Origin: Paraflavitalea sp. CAU 1676
Lineage (GTDB): Bacteria; Bacteroidota; Bacteroidia; Chitinophagales; Chitinophagaceae
Assembly (NCBI RefSeq): GCF_029223285.1
Contig: NZ_JARHUJ010000004.1
Span: forward strand, 62,001-126,000
Direction of reading: 5' to 3'
Length of the DNA: 64,000 bases
The notes under the pieces: generated by a model
What the model saw: the letters and a program-made list of their open reading frames with translations, nothing else
Database searches by the model: none
Told to the model about the DNA's origin: nothing
Program-made: the position numbers and the translations under genes
Shown here: positions 1-8,729 of the stretch, piece after piece
How positions within the stretch are numbered: the first letter of the stretch is position 1
How the letters are laid out: each line of letters opens with the position of its first letter

Positions 1-2012
1 GCAATATTCGCTTGCATCTCACCATCAACGATGAGGGTAGGATCTTTTTGCTTTACGATCTCCCGGGCTTTGGACACGAGCTTGGCTTCGGGTGATGCGC
101 TGCTGCCGAAATTGGAATAACTCAGCATGGCGATGCGGGGCGTAAGGTTGAAGTTCCTTACTTCCTGGGCAGCCATTAGCGTAATATCGGCGAGTTCTTC
201 GGCAGTGGGGTTGAAGTTGACAGTGGTATCCGCCATAAAGATGGGGCCACGCTTGGTGAGCAGCAGGTACATACCGGCAATCTTCTTAACACCGGGTTCG
301 GTACCGATCACCTGCAGCGCCGGGCGGATCGTTTCGGGATAGTTACGGGTAAGGCCCGAGATCATACCGTGTGCGTCGCCGGCTTCCACCATCATGGAGC
401 CGAAATAGTTACGGTCTTTCATGATCTTGGTGGCTTCGTAGCGATTGATGCCACGGCGTTTTCTCTTCTCGAAGAAGAGATCGCCATAGATCTTACGGCG
501 CTCCTCATATTCATCGCTGCGGGGATCGATGATAGGCATATCCTCGATATCGATCTTGTTCTCTTCAGCGATCTGGCGGATCTTCTTTTCGTCGCCCAGC
601 AGGATGGGGAAGGCAATACCTTCTTCGTAGGCGATCTGTGCCGCTTTCAGGATCTTCTGGTTATCGGCTTCGGCAAATACCACACGCTTCGGATCGCGGC
701 GGGCCCTGTTGCCCAGAATACGCATCACCTGGTTGTCTTGCCCCAGACGGCGTTCCAGTTCGATCGCGTAGGCTTCCCAATTGTCGATATTGATCTGCGC
801 CACGCCGCTTTCGATGGCTGCTTTGGCCACCGCAGGCGCTACTGTAGAGAGCAGGCGGGGATCGACGGGTTTGGGGATAATATATTCCGGACCAAAGGCC
901 AGGTTATTCTGATTATAAGCCAGGTTCACGATATCGGGTACTGGTGTGCGTGCCAGTTCGGCAAGGGCCTTAACCGCAGCCAGCTTCATCGCTTCATTGA
1001 TCTGCGTAGCGCGTACGTCGAGGGCGCCACGGAAAATGAAGGGGAAGCCCAGTACGTTGTTCACCTGGTTGGGATAGTCGCTGCGGCCGGTAGCCATGAT
1101 GATATCCTTACGGGCAGTGGTGGCTGCTTCGTACGTGATCTCCGGATCGGGGTTGGCCATGGCAAATACGATGGGGTTTTTCGCCATCGGTTTCACCATC
1201 TCCGGCGTCAGTACATTGCCCTTGCTGAGACCGATGAATACATCGGCATCCACCAACGCTTCGGTGAGGGTAAGGTTCTTACCGGTCGATAAGAACTCCT
1301 TTTTCATATCATCGAGGTCGGTACGGCTTTCGTGGATGAGGCCTTTGGAATCGAACATGCGGATGTTCTCTTTCCTGGCCCCCAATGCGATGTACAGTTT
1401 GGTACAGGCCATGGCCGAAGCACCGGCGCCATTCACGACAAACTTTGCTTTCTCGATCTTTTTCTTTTGCAGTTCAACAGCGTTGAGCAGGGCAGCAGCA
1501 CTGATGATGGCAGTACCATGCTGGTCGTCGTGCATCACCGGTATCTTCATTTGCTCTTTCAGCTTCTGCTCGATGTAAAAGCATTCTGGCGCCTTGATGT
1601 CTTCGAGGTTGATGCCACCGAAGGTGGGTTCCAGCGCCTTTACGATCTGTACAAACTTCTCGGGATCTTTCTCGTTGATCTCGATATCGAACACGTCGAT
1701 GTCGGCAAATATTTTGAACAATACACCCTTCCCTTCCATGACAGGTTTGCCAGCTTCGGGGCCAATATCGCCGAGGCCCAGTACGGCCGTGCCATTACTG
1801 ATCACCCCTACGAGGTTGCCTTTAGCGGTGTATTTATAAACAGTTTCGGGATTGGCTTCGATTTCGCGGCAGGGCTCTGCCACACCGGGCGAGTAAGCGA
1901 GGGAGAGGTCTCTTTGGGTTTTGGTTTCTTTGGTGGGGACTACTTCGATCTTACCGGGTCTTCCTTTGGCATGGTATTCCAGCGCCTGTTCTTTGATGAA
2001 TTCTTTTTTCAT
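1..2012 (-). CDS. maeB: NADP-dependent malic enzyme with phosphotransacetylase-like domain (C-terminus beyond window)
   Basis: Oxidatively decarboxylates malate to pyruvate with NADP reduction, in the cytoplasm. About 670 codons are visible from ATG 2012; MaeB proteins are usually near 760 aa, so roughly the last 90 residues lie outside the window. The N-terminal part carries the malic enzyme signature (YSPGVAEPC near residue 40, then a [16 protein letters not shown] stretch) and the cofactor-binding VVNGAGASA loop near residue 190. From about residue 430 ([15 protein letters not shown]) it continues into the phosphotransacetylase-like domain that distinguishes MaeB from short malic enzymes; in that family this domain is regulatory and not catalytic. 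It stands alone, read away from the repeat-containing intergenic region. No frameshift is seen. Confidence 0.93.
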   Translation of the reverse strand, partial: MKKEFIKEQALEYHAKGRPGKIEVVPTKETKTQRDLSLAYSPGVAEPCREIEANPETVYKYTAKGNLVGVISNGTAVLGLGDIGPEAGKPVMEGKGVLFKIFADIDVFDIEINEKDPEKFVQIVKALEPTFGGINLEDIKAPECFYIEQKLKEQMKIPVMHDDQHGTAIISAAALLNAVELQKKKIEKAKFVVNGAGASAMACTKLYIALGARKENIRMFDSKGLIHESRTDLDDMKKEFLSTGKNLTLTEALVDADVFIGLSKGNVLTPEMVKPMAKNPIVFAMANPDPEITYEAATTARKDIIMATGRSDYPNQVNNVLGFPFIFRGALDVRATQINEAMKLAAVKALAELARTPVPDIVNLAYNQNNLAFGPEYIIPKPVDPRLLSTVAPAVAKAAIESGVAQINIDNWEAYAIELERRLGQDNQVMRILGNRARRDPKRVVFAEADNQKILKAAQIAYEEGIAFPILLGDEKKIRQIAEENKIDIEDMPIIDPRSDEYEERRKIYGDLFFEKRKRRGINRYEATKIMKDRNYFGSMMVEAGDAHGMISGLTRNYPETIRPALQVIGTEPGVKKIAGMYLLLTKRGPIFMADTTVNFNPTAEELADITLMAAQEVRNFNLTPRIAMLSYSNFGSSASPEAKLVSKAREIVKQKDPTLIVDGEMQANI

Positions 2013-2267
2013 ACAATTTTTTTAGTCGGGCTGGGAAGGATGGGTTTCTGGATATTGATTAATGATGGCCTTCCCGCCATGAAAACAGGCGTGCAATTTA
2101 CGGGAATTATGCTATCCGGGTGCTAATCTGCCAGTTAGGTAAAGAGTAGGCTAATATCGGTATGATGCCAGTAAGTTTTTTCTTCGACCCCGGGAATCAC
2201 AAAATAACTTACCGATTGATTGGGTCCTTGCTAAAGGACTGCGTCATACGAGGCATCAATATGCTGC

Positions 2268-2333
2268 CATCCTAGGGTCATCCTAGGGTCATCCTAGGGT
2301 TTTCTTAGGGTCTTTGCAGGGTTATCCTAGGGT
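2268..2333. repeat. Six-unit 11-bp tandem repeat (CATCCTAGGGT)
   Basis: Six head-to-tail units of exactly 11 bp. The first three are identical (CATCCTAGGGT at 2268, 2279 and 2290); the next three are degenerate (TTTCTTAGGGT, CTTTGCAGGGT, TATCCTAGGGT) but keep the 3' AGGGT or CAGGGT. Right after it, ACCCT at 2338-2342 is inverted with respect to the last unit, so the array ends in a short inverted repeat. Each full unit contains the palindrome CCTAGG. The period is about one helical turn, so all units would present the same DNA face. Function unknown. Confidence 0.9.
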
Positions 2334-2626
2334 CTAAACCCTGGTAACGCCCTACTATTGCCCTGGGATGACCTTAAGATAAGGCCACCCTTTGCGGTAA
2401 ATAAAGCTGTACCGGATCAGGGACGAGGGGTTTTGCCAATCACGCTAATGTTACCAGGAAAATTTGTTAGTTGGGACTCAGGGTAAATATTAAATGATTG
2501 TATATCATATGTTTGATGTGTATTGTGCAATGCTCCCTCTCGCCTAATCTTTTCAATTTTCCCCTACACCAGGTCGTCAGGCCGGGTTACTGCCGCTTAC
2601 CGTTCATCCTCATTTTGGTAGAAAGA

Positions 2627-2657
2627 TTTGGAATGTTGAGGAGTATTAGTATGTTTG
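2627..2657 (+). promoter_or_regulatory. Bacteroidota-type promoter of the ABC exporter operon
   Basis: A -33 element TTTG (2627-2630) and a -7 element TATGTTTG (2650-2657) are separated by 19 bp, matching the TTTG / TAnnTTTG pattern known for the Bacteroidota primary sigma factor. The start ATG of the first operon gene is at 2692, so the leader would be about 25-30 nt. The -7 element abuts the inverted repeat at 2657-2678. Confidence 0.7.
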
Positions 2658-2678
2658 TGTACTATTTAAGTAGTACAC
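2657..2678. promoter_or_regulatory. Probable GntR (YtrA-type) operator
   Basis: Perfect inverted repeat: GTGTACTA (2657-2664), a 6-bp spacer TTTAAG, and TAGTACAC (2671-2678). It sits on the expected transcription start of the operon, directly after the -7 element, which is where a repressor would block initiation. The outer GTGTA...TACAC half-sites resemble the site I recall for Bacillus YtrA (AGTGTA...TACACT), and a YtrA-like GntR protein is the third gene of the same operon. Autorepression is inferred. Confidence 0.7.
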
Positions 2679-2691
2679 TAAAACACCGAGC

Positions 2692-3525
2692 ATGGTCAAT
2701 ATTCAACAATTGCACTTTGGCTACCGTAAGAAAAAAGTCTTCACAGGCCTAAGCCTCCATCTTCAGCCTGGTCATATTTACGGCCTGCTGGGGAAGAACG
2801 GAACAGGCAAATCGACCCTGTTACGTAATATCGCCGGCCTCCTTTTCCCCGATCAGGGAACGATCGATGTGATGGGATTTGAACCCGGCAAACGCCAGCC
2901 CGCCTTTCTGCAGGAGGTGTTCATGGTGCCGGAAGAGTTTTACCTGCCCAATATTCCATTGCAGCAACTGGTGACCAGTCTGTCGCCCTTCTATCCCCGT
3001 TTCAACCAGCAGCAGTTCGACCGGTATATCAGCGAATTCGAGATACCGGTAGACAATAAGCTGGAGAGTATGAGCTATGGACAAAAGAAGAAAGTGATGA
3101 TCAGCTTTGGCCTGGCCTGCAATACATCGGTGTTGCTGATGGATGAGCCTACCAATGGATTGGACATCATGAGCAAAAGCCAGTTTCGTAAAGTAATGGC
3201 AGGTGCTATCGACGAAAACAAATGCGTTATCATCAGTACCCACCAGGTGAAGGACCTCGAAAACCTCATCGACCGCATCACGATCATCGATGAAGGTGCT
3301 ATCCTCTTCGATCAAACCATCGAAGCGATCTCCAGCAAGCTATCCTTCCGCATCTCCTTCGATCATGAAGAAGTAAAGCGCGCCCTATACAGTGAAAGCT
3401 CCCTGCGTGGCAGTGCGATCATCGCCAACAATACCGATGGCGAAGAAAGCAAGATCGACCTGGAACTGCTGTACAAAGCCATTGTTACGAACCGTCAATC
3501 CATTCAATCAGCTTTTCACTCTTAA
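2692..3525 (+). CDS. ABC transporter ATP-binding protein (first exporter)
   Basis: Cytoplasmic ATPase (277 aa) of an ABC-2 type exporter. Visible motifs: Walker A GKNGTGKST near residue 35, the signature MSYGQKK near 125, Walker B LLMDEPTNGLD near 148 and the H-loop ISTHQ near 182. About 80 further residues follow the nucleotide-binding domain. The signature reads SYGQ and not the usual SGGQ, as is common in BcrA/YtrB-type ATPases. It is the first gene of a tight operon: the membrane partner starts 9 bp downstream, followed by a GntR regulator of the YtrA type. Substrate unknown; Bacillus ytr-type systems respond to cell-wall antibiotics, but nothing here proves that role. Confidence 0.9.
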   Translation: MVNIQQLHFGYRKKKVFTGLSLHLQPGHIYGLLGKNGTGKSTLLRNIAGLLFPDQGTIDVMGFEPGKRQPAFLQEVFMVPEEFYLPNIPLQQLVTSLSPFYPRFNQQQFDRYISEFEIPVDNKLESMSYGQKKKVMISFGLACNTSVLLMDEPTNGLDIMSKSQFRKVMAGAIDENKCVIISTHQVKDLENLIDRITIIDEGAILFDQTIEAISSKLSFRISFDHEEVKRALYSESSLRGSAIIANNTDGEESKIDLELLYKAIVTNRQSIQSAFHS

Positions 3526-3534
3526 ACAACTATC

Positions 3535-4392
3535 ATGAATCAGGTTTTTGATTTTCAACGGTACAGTTTGCTGGTGCGTAAGCATTGGGGCGACAACCGT
3601 AATAAATATTTGCTTTCTCTGGGGGCAATTGCCAGCTTATTGCTGTTGTGGTATGGCTTTCTGATCCTGGTAGATGGGCATGGCGCCATGGCGCAGGATG
3701 CTCAGGCCATTACCTACTATGTAGGCTTGTTCCTTACCGGTTCTTTCTATGCCAGTACGTTGTTTGCCGACCTGGCCAATAAACCGAAAGGCATCAATTT
3801 TCTGGCAGTACCTGCTTCGCAGCTGGAAAAGACACTTGTCATGTTCCTGTATTGTGTGATTATCTTTTTTGTATGCTATACATGCATCTTTTACGCCGTT
3901 GATTTTATTATGGTGAAAGTGGGCAATGCAGTAGAAGCGGAGCGCTGGCGCGAACGGCACATAGTGGGAAGTGTGTTCACTCCGCACGAAATTGCGAATG
4001 TTTTTTATAAGGCCGATAAGCACAATAGCGGCAACCCGTTTGCCACTCTCACCATCGTATTGCTGCTCTTTTTTGCAGTACAGGGTGCTTATGCGCTGGG
4101 CTCTATATATTTCCCTGCTTACAGCTTCATAAAAGTAACGATAACGATCCTGCTGCTGATCCTGTTCTTCATCTTTTTAGTGGCGAAAGTGTTGTACCCG
4201 ATACTTCCGAAGGGTGGTTTCAGTAATCAACTCACGGAGTTCAATCTGTACATACCTGGAAAGGACTGGGCTTCCAACTATATACAGCTCCCCACCTGGA
4301 CCGACAATGTACTCTTCGGGTTCTTCAAATATGTGATCGCTCCGGTGTTCTGGATCGCTACTTATTTCAGGTTAAAGGAAAAAGAGGTTTAA
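3535..4392 (+). CDS. ABC-2 type membrane protein (first exporter)
   Basis: Integral membrane protein of 285 aa with about six hydrophobic segments: near residues 27-46, 60-80, 100-125, 175-195, 200-225 and a last one near the C-terminus. It has no nucleotide-binding motif. It lies between the ATPase (9 bp upstream) and the GntR regulator (19 bp downstream), so it is almost certainly the permease half of that exporter. The sequence does not identify the substrate. The family (ABC-2 permease, YtrC/D-like) is assigned from topology and context more than from a specific motif. Confidence 0.8.
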   Translation: MNQVFDFQRYSLLVRKHWGDNRNKYLLSLGAIASLLLLWYGFLILVDGHGAMAQDAQAITYYVGLFLTGSFYASTLFADLANKPKGINFLAVPASQLEKTLVMFLYCVIIFFVCYTCIFYAVDFIMVKVGNAVEAERWRERHIVGSVFTPHEIANVFYKADKHNSGNPFATLTIVLLLFFAVQGAYALGSIYFPAYSFIKVTITILLLILFFIFLVAKVLYPILPKGGFSNQLTEFNLYIPGKDWASNYIQLPTWTDNVLFGFFKYVIAPVFWIATYFRLKEKEV

Positions 4393-4411
4393 CCCACGTA
4401 AACAAATCATT

Positions 4412-4783
4412 ATGCAATTCAGAGAATCGCAAGCTATATACTTACAGATCGCAGACTATGTGTGCGAGAAGATCCTGCTGAAGGAGTGGAAGCCGGAGGA
4501 AAGGATTCCATCGGTGCGCGAGCTGGCCGTACAATTGGAGGTAAACCCCAATACGGTGATGCGTACCTTCGAATTTCTCCAGCAGCAGGATATCATCTAT
4601 AATCAGCGCGGTATCGGTTATTTCGTGTCGGCCAGCGCCCCGCAACAGGCCGTTCTATACCGGAAGGCTGAGTTTACTGAAAAGGACCTGCCGCAGGTAT
4701 TCCGGAACATGTACCTGCTGGGGATGTCGCCAGAGGAGCTGAAGCCCTGGTTCGAAAAATACAAACAACAACATTTCGCTTAA
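4412..4783 (+). CDS. GntR-family transcriptional regulator, YtrA subfamily
   Basis: Short GntR regulator of 123 aa. The N-terminal winged helix-turn-helix spans about residues 5-75 (AIYLQIADYV, IPSVRELA, VNPNTVMRTFEFL, then the wing QRGIGYFVS). Only about 45 residues follow, too few for a FadR- or HutC-type effector domain. This short helical tail is the hallmark of the YtrA subfamily, whose genes typically sit beside ABC exporters as here. The perfect inverted repeat at the operon promoter (2657-2678) is the likely binding site, giving negative autoregulation of the whole operon. Inducer unknown. Confidence 0.9.
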   Translation: MQFRESQAIYLQIADYVCEKILLKEWKPEERIPSVRELAVQLEVNPNTVMRTFEFLQQQDIIYNQRGIGYFVSASAPQQAVLYRKAEFTEKDLPQVFRNMYLLGMSPEELKPWFEKYKQQHFA

Positions 4784-4801
4784 ACCTGATAACTCAGTAA
4801 C

Positions 4802-5548
4802 ATGAGAACGAGTAATAAAATTTTACTGGCACTTTTTCTTTCAGCGATCCTGCTGTTTACAGGGCTGTTTGCCTCGGTAAGAATTAAGTATGCCAATGGT
4901 TCTATTCAACAGAGAGCAACAGATCAGAAGGCAATAGATCATTGGGCCGATGTACACGCGATCAATGGACCCATCCGCGCCGTTTCGATCCAGGGGCTCA
5001 GCGACGTAATGATCGTTCCGGCCGATTCGGCCAGGATAGAGATTGCCAAAGAGGCGAGCAGCAGAATTACCTGGAACTACTCAAACGGTGTACTTACCTT
5101 AATACCCGATACCACGGGCTCCAATGGGCAACGATTAAATTTTTCAATGAGTGGCCATGTCGAGCTCTTCCTGCCCGGTGTTGACAGCATCTATTCCGAC
5201 TTCAGTACGATCCAGGTCAAGAATATTGGCGACAGCAGCGTAAAGCCTTCTTACCATTTTCACATCACCCGGTCGGTCCTCTCAGTTCAAGCCGACGACA
5301 GGAAGGAAAACGGCATATTTACCCCCTACAATAAACTGAGGGTAGATGCCAGCAACGGGTCCGAGATCAAGCTGGGCCAAAGGATAGCCATTAACGAACT
5401 GCAGGTAGGGTTGGATTCATCCCGTTTTGAGGAAGAGGATGCACCGGTGCATTTCGGCACCAATCCCAGGTTTCAATCGGATGATATATCTACCCTAAAA
5501 CTAACAGGTCAAAATCTTCGCAAAGCGATCATTACTTCAAAAGAATAA
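4802..5548 (+). CDS. GIN-like beta-rich surface protein in the ABC operon
   Basis: 248 aa. A single N-terminal hydrophobic segment (about residues 6-25) with a basic start suggests an uncleaved anchor or signal peptide; the rest would be outside the cytoplasmic membrane. The body is beta-rich and resembles the GIN/DUF2807 type (IRAVSIQGLSDVMIVPADS, later LKLTGQNL), though weakly. It stands 18 bp after the GntR gene and 1 bp before the second ATPase gene, so it is co-translated with the exporters. A role in sensing envelope stress or substrate outside the membrane is possible but unproven. I would call it hypothetical with a probable GIN-like fold. Confidence 0.7.
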   Translation: MRTSNKILLALFLSAILLFTGLFASVRIKYANGSIQQRATDQKAIDHWADVHAINGPIRAVSIQGLSDVMIVPADSARIEIAKEASSRITWNYSNGVLTLIPDTTGSNGQRLNFSMSGHVELFLPGVDSIYSDFSTIQVKNIGDSSVKPSYHFHITRSVLSVQADDRKENGIFTPYNKLRVDASNGSEIKLGQRIAINELQVGLDSSRFEEEDAPVHFGTNPRFQSDDISTLKLTGQNLRKAIITSKE

Positions 5549-5549
5549 C

Positions 5550-6461
5550 ATGAGCAACCATATTATCGAAACCCAGCGACTGGACTTTTTGTTCCGGTCT
5601 GGACAACCCATCCTGCAACAATTGAGTTTGCAGGTCCCCGCGGGGAGTATTTACGGATTTCTCGGCCCCAATGGCGCCGGTAAAACGACCACGCTCCGCC
5701 TGATCTTAGGATTATTGAAAAAGCAGCAGGGAAGCATCACCATCTTTGGTAAAGAGCTGATGGCGCATCGTCTGGAAATCTTACGCCGCCTGGGATCCTT
5801 GATAGAGCAACCTTCGCTCTACCTGCATCTCACTGGCCGCGAGAACCTGGAAGTGTTCCGCCTCAGCTACCAATGCCCCAAAAGCCGCATCGACGAAGTG
5901 CTGGATATCGTGAAGCTGAAAGATGCCGCCAATAAAAAGGCCAAAGCATATTCATTGGGCATGAAACAGCGGCTCTCGATCGCTATCGCTTTGCTCCACG
6001 ATCCCGAACTGCTGATACTCGACGAGCCTACGAACGGCCTCGATCCCAGCGGTATCATCGAAACACGTGAGCTGATCAAAAGCCTCAACCGCGATCACGG
6101 TAAAACGATCCTTGTATCGAGCCACATGCTGTCGGAGGTAGAGAAAATGGCTACCCATGTGGGTATCATTACCAAAGGTAAACAGGTATTCCAGGGCACG
6201 CTGACGCAGTTGCAGCAATTGAAATCGAAACAATCGGCTATCGAGATCGAGGTGAGCAATGTATCGAAAGCGAAACTGGTATTGAACGGCCATTTCCCGG
6301 TGAAGGAAGTAAACGGCACCCGCCTGCTGGTGCATTATGAGAACCGGGAAAAGGTGGCGCTTATGAACCGCACCCTGGTGCAGGAAGGGGTAGAAGTCTA
6401 TCAGCTCTCCCTCACCCAGAACGACCTCGAAAATCTATTCATTCAAATTACATCCGAATAA
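5550..6461 (+). CDS. ABC transporter ATP-binding protein (second exporter, BcrA-like)
   Basis: 303-aa ATPase with Walker A GPNGAGKTTTLR (near residue 40), signature YSLGMKQRL (near 133), Walker B LLILDEPTNGLDP (near 153) and H-loop VSSHML (near 190). About 80 C-terminal residues follow, as in BcrA/CcmA-type exporters for peptides and antibiotics. It starts 1 bp after the preceding stop, and its permease begins 2 bp after its own stop, so translation is probably coupled. It is clearly different from the ATPase at the operon start, so this is a second exporter and not a recent duplication. Confidence 0.92.
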   Translation: MSNHIIETQRLDFLFRSGQPILQQLSLQVPAGSIYGFLGPNGAGKTTTLRLILGLLKKQQGSITIFGKELMAHRLEILRRLGSLIEQPSLYLHLTGRENLEVFRLSYQCPKSRIDEVLDIVKLKDAANKKAKAYSLGMKQRLSIAIALLHDPELLILDEPTNGLDPSGIIETRELIKSLNRDHGKTILVSSHMLSEVEKMATHVGIITKGKQVFQGTLTQLQQLKSKQSAIEIEVSNVSKAKLVLNGHFPVKEVNGTRLLVHYENREKVALMNRTLVQEGVEVYQLSLTQNDLENLFIQITSE

Positions 6462-6463
6462 TC

Positions 6464-7228
6464 ATGGCATCCTTCGTTATCAATACAAAAGCAGAGATCC
6501 TGAAATGCCGTAAAACGGCCGCCTACTGGCTTACGCTGATAGCTGGTGTGTTTATTCCGCTGGTGTCGGGCATTATGATGGTGGCAAAGCAGGATCATTT
6601 CATCAAACGCCTCGGCGATGATACCTGGCGCAACCTGATGAACATGAACTGGCAACCGGCCGCTGCCTTCTTTTTGCCCATGTACGTAATACTGGTTACC
6701 AGCCTGGTGGTTCAGGTAGAATTTCGCAACAATGCCTGGAAACAGGTATATGCTTCTCCCCGCAGTTATGCGGATATCTACTTCTCCAAGTTTGTAGTGG
6801 TGCACTTGCTGGTGATCGCTTCACTGCTGGCTTTTAATATATCCATGGTGCTCACGGGGGTGATAGCCAACACGGTAAATGGCGGGTATAAGTTCTTCGC
6901 TACTCCCTTGCCTGTAAAGGAGATGCTGACGGTGACGGCTAAGATGTACGCTTCGGTACTCGGCATGACGGCCATTCAATACTGGATCAGCCTGCGGCTG
7001 AAGAATTACATCGCCCCGTTGGGCATCGGACTGGCTCTGCTGGTAACTGCCCTGATCATCATGACTTGGGAGAAGATCGTTTATTACCCCTACGCCTATA
7101 CAGCACTTACCTATTTCCGTGAACTGAACAAGGGCGATCTGACCCACTTGAATTATTCATACATATGGTTTGTGGTGATCGTGGTGCTGGGCTTCCTGGA
7201 TACTGTAAAAAGAAAAGAAAGAGGTTGA
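6464..7228 (+). CDS. ABC-2 type permease (second exporter)
   Basis: 254-aa integral membrane protein with about six hydrophobic segments: residues 18-38, 65-88, 110-135, 160-178, 185-205 and 230-248. The N-terminus (MASFVINTKAEILKCRKTA) is the cytoplasmic helix typical of BcrB-like and lantibiotic-immunity ABC-2 permeases. Located 2 bp after the BcrA-like ATPase gene. Together they form a bacitracin/lantibiotic-export-like pair; the actual substrate cannot be read from the sequence. Confidence 0.85.
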   Translation: MASFVINTKAEILKCRKTAAYWLTLIAGVFIPLVSGIMMVAKQDHFIKRLGDDTWRNLMNMNWQPAAAFFLPMYVILVTSLVVQVEFRNNAWKQVYASPRSYADIYFSKFVVVHLLVIASLLAFNISMVLTGVIANTVNGGYKFFATPLPVKEMLTVTAKMYASVLGMTAIQYWISLRLKNYIAPLGIGLALLVTALIIMTWEKIVYYPYAYTALTYFRELNKGDLTHLNYSYIWFVVIVVLGFLDTVKRKERG

Positions 7229-7233
7229 TCGAT

Positions 7234-7464
7234 ATGTCAAAGCCTAAAACAAATTTTATGAGGTTCATAGTGCCGCTGGCCGTGCTGGTAGCCACTATCA
7301 TCATGATAGCCACAGCGCCCGGTGAGGAAAGTCTGCAGCAAGCCGCTGCGCAGGAGGAAATCAAGGCGCCTGCTGCCGATGCGCGAAAGAAGGCGGGCGC
7401 TGATGCTGTGGCGGCCTTCGAAGCAGGTGGTATGCTGAACCGGCTGGAGGTGGTCGTATTTTGA
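7234..7464 (+). CDS. Small single-span membrane protein, operon end
   Basis: Using ATG 7234, 5 bp after the permease stop, the product is 76 aa: a short basic N-terminus, one transmembrane segment (about residues 10-27) and an Ala/Glu/Lys-rich tail likely to be helical and exported. A longer frame starting upstream would overlap the permease and is less likely. No family recognised. Its position as the last gene of the seven-gene exporter operon suggests an accessory subunit or signalling peptide. That is inference. Confidence 0.6.
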   Translation: MSKPKTNFMRFIVPLAVLVATIIMIATAPGEESLQQAAAQEEIKAPAADARKKAGADAVAAFEAGGMLNRLEVVVF

Positions 7465-7692
7465 CAGGGTAAATAGCCTGTACGTCAGGTTTAGACCAAA
7501 ATTGGTGGATTAGCGGCTACTGAAAATAGGGAATGTTGTAACCTGCAGCCAGATTTGTACGTCTAAACGCCGATGCCGGAGGCAGTGAGGCGATGGCCAC
7601 GAAAGAAATCGCCTGAAATACGGGCAGGTGCTGTAAGTTGAGTGGTCGTGCGGACAGCGAATTATCATAAAACCAAACCTAAAAGTATAGCC

Positions 7693-8118
7693 ATGAAAAA
7701 GTTTCTTTCTTTAGTATTAGTTCTTACGCTCGCCGCAACAGCGGGTTTTGCCCAATGCGATAAGCCGGTAGTATATCATTCCGACAAGCAGGATCGTATC
7801 AGTCCCGATGGAGAGGTAGTCGGTAGCAAGACCGACGCTATCCATCTGGCCTTTACCAAAGAAGGTGTTTCCGTAGAGGTTAACGAAAAAGTAGAGGCAA
7901 CAGCCACGATCAAAGAGGTTGATTGCCAGTGGAAGCAGCTTTACAAAGAGGGTAAAGCAATTTACAAAGTAACTTTTCAAAAGCCAGAAACCGGCGAAAC
8001 GAGCGAGGGTAGCCTTACCATTGAAGGCAAAGACGGTCAGCTCACGATCCTGGTAGAAATGGCCCGCATGGAGGGCAAAAAGATCAAGTTGTACGTAAGC
8101 AAGTACGAAGAAAAATGA
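7693..8118 (+). CDS. Secreted hypothetical protein
   Basis: 141 aa from ATG 7693; a clear signal peptide ends at about residue 19 (TAATAGFAQ). The mature part is short, beta-rich and charged, with two cysteines (QCDKP after the signal and VDCQW in the middle). No family recognised. The next gene (8156) encodes a similar-sized protein that shares a VDC motif followed by an I-Y or V-Y strand and a C-terminal beta stretch, so the two may be diverged paralogues, one exported and one cytoplasmic. Confidence 0.65.
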   Translation: MKKFLSLVLVLTLAATAGFAQCDKPVVYHSDKQDRISPDGEVVGSKTDAIHLAFTKEGVSVEVNEKVEATATIKEVDCQWKQLYKEGKAIYKVTFQKPETGETSEGSLTIEGKDGQLTILVEMARMEGKKIKLYVSKYEEK

Positions 8119-8155
8119 ATCACCCGCCTTTAGCGGTTACCCAAACTATACGCAC

Positions 8156-8608
8156 ATGAAAAAAGAGATCGTTGACTATATCGGCAGCCTGTTGTTTGCT
8201 GCCAGCGATACCGATGCTGCCAGCCGGGCTTTACACCTTCACAGTGAAAAGCAATTCCGGGTGGGCGCCGATGGAAGGTTGGAGAATACGGCGTCTGTGC
8301 TAACGGATATTACCGTAGACAGGGAAGCTATCTACCTTCACTATGCTTTACCGGATGGCACAGTCGTACGTTTTGCCAATGCTGTTAAGCAGGTAGATTG
8401 TACGATGAATGCTGATTATACCATAGGCAGTATCGTATATGAAGCGGAGCCACTGAAAGAAGGTTGGGATGCAGCCTCCCTGAAAAGCAACGAACAGGCC
8501 GCGTTGAGCGGGCGCTTGCTGTTCACCCTGCAATGTGACGAGGATGCAGTACGGTTTTATGAAGACCAGGATGGGCCAGCGGGCAGGGTGTTGTTCGAGA
8601 TCTGTTGA
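8156..8608 (+). CDS. Hypothetical cytoplasmic protein
   Basis: 150 aa, no signal peptide, no membrane segment, no recognised domain. It contains KQVDC and a following IVYEAE strand that parallel the exported protein encoded 38 bp upstream. The terminator at 8652-8673 follows it, so the two genes probably form a small transcription unit. Function unknown. Confidence 0.6.
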   Translation: MKKEIVDYIGSLLFAASDTDAASRALHLHSEKQFRVGADGRLENTASVLTDITVDREAIYLHYALPDGTVVRFANAVKQVDCTMNADYTIGSIVYEAEPLKEGWDAASLKSNEQAALSGRLLFTLQCDEDAVRFYEDQDGPAGRVLFEIC

Positions 8609-8651
8609 TTCAACTTTATTATTTCTATACGCAGTTAACCTTTGTTAACAC

Positions 8652-8673
8652 GGGGCAGGTATTAACCTGCCCC
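8652..8673. terminator. Hairpin terminator between convergent genes
   Basis: Perfect 9-bp stem (GGGGCAGGT / ACCTGCCCC) with loop ATTA, followed on the + strand by TCTTAGTTTTTA. It lies between convergent genes ending at 8608 (+) and 8730 (-), so it most likely ends the + unit. Confidence 0.8.
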
Positions 8674-8729
8674 TCTTAGTTTTTATGTTGCGGTGGTTTA
8701 GCCAGCCTGTTAGCCAGGGCAATGAGCAG

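Larger units (their letters stand above)
2013..2691. other. Intergenic region between maeB and the ABC exporter operon
   Basis: About 680 bp without a convincing gene, between two divergent genes. It holds an exact 11-bp-period tandem repeat (2268-2333), then an A+T-richer stretch, and close to the right-hand gene a promoter with an overlapping inverted repeat. The short open frames here have no recognisable product or good start context. Confidence 0.7.

Noticed and set aside
369-1292. Long open frame on the + strand inside maeB
   Set aside because: It is the mirror frame of a well-supported gene on the other strand; the codon pattern of maeB explains it.
2268-2333. CRISPR array
   Set aside because: Units are 11 bp and directly abutting, with no spacers and no cas genes.
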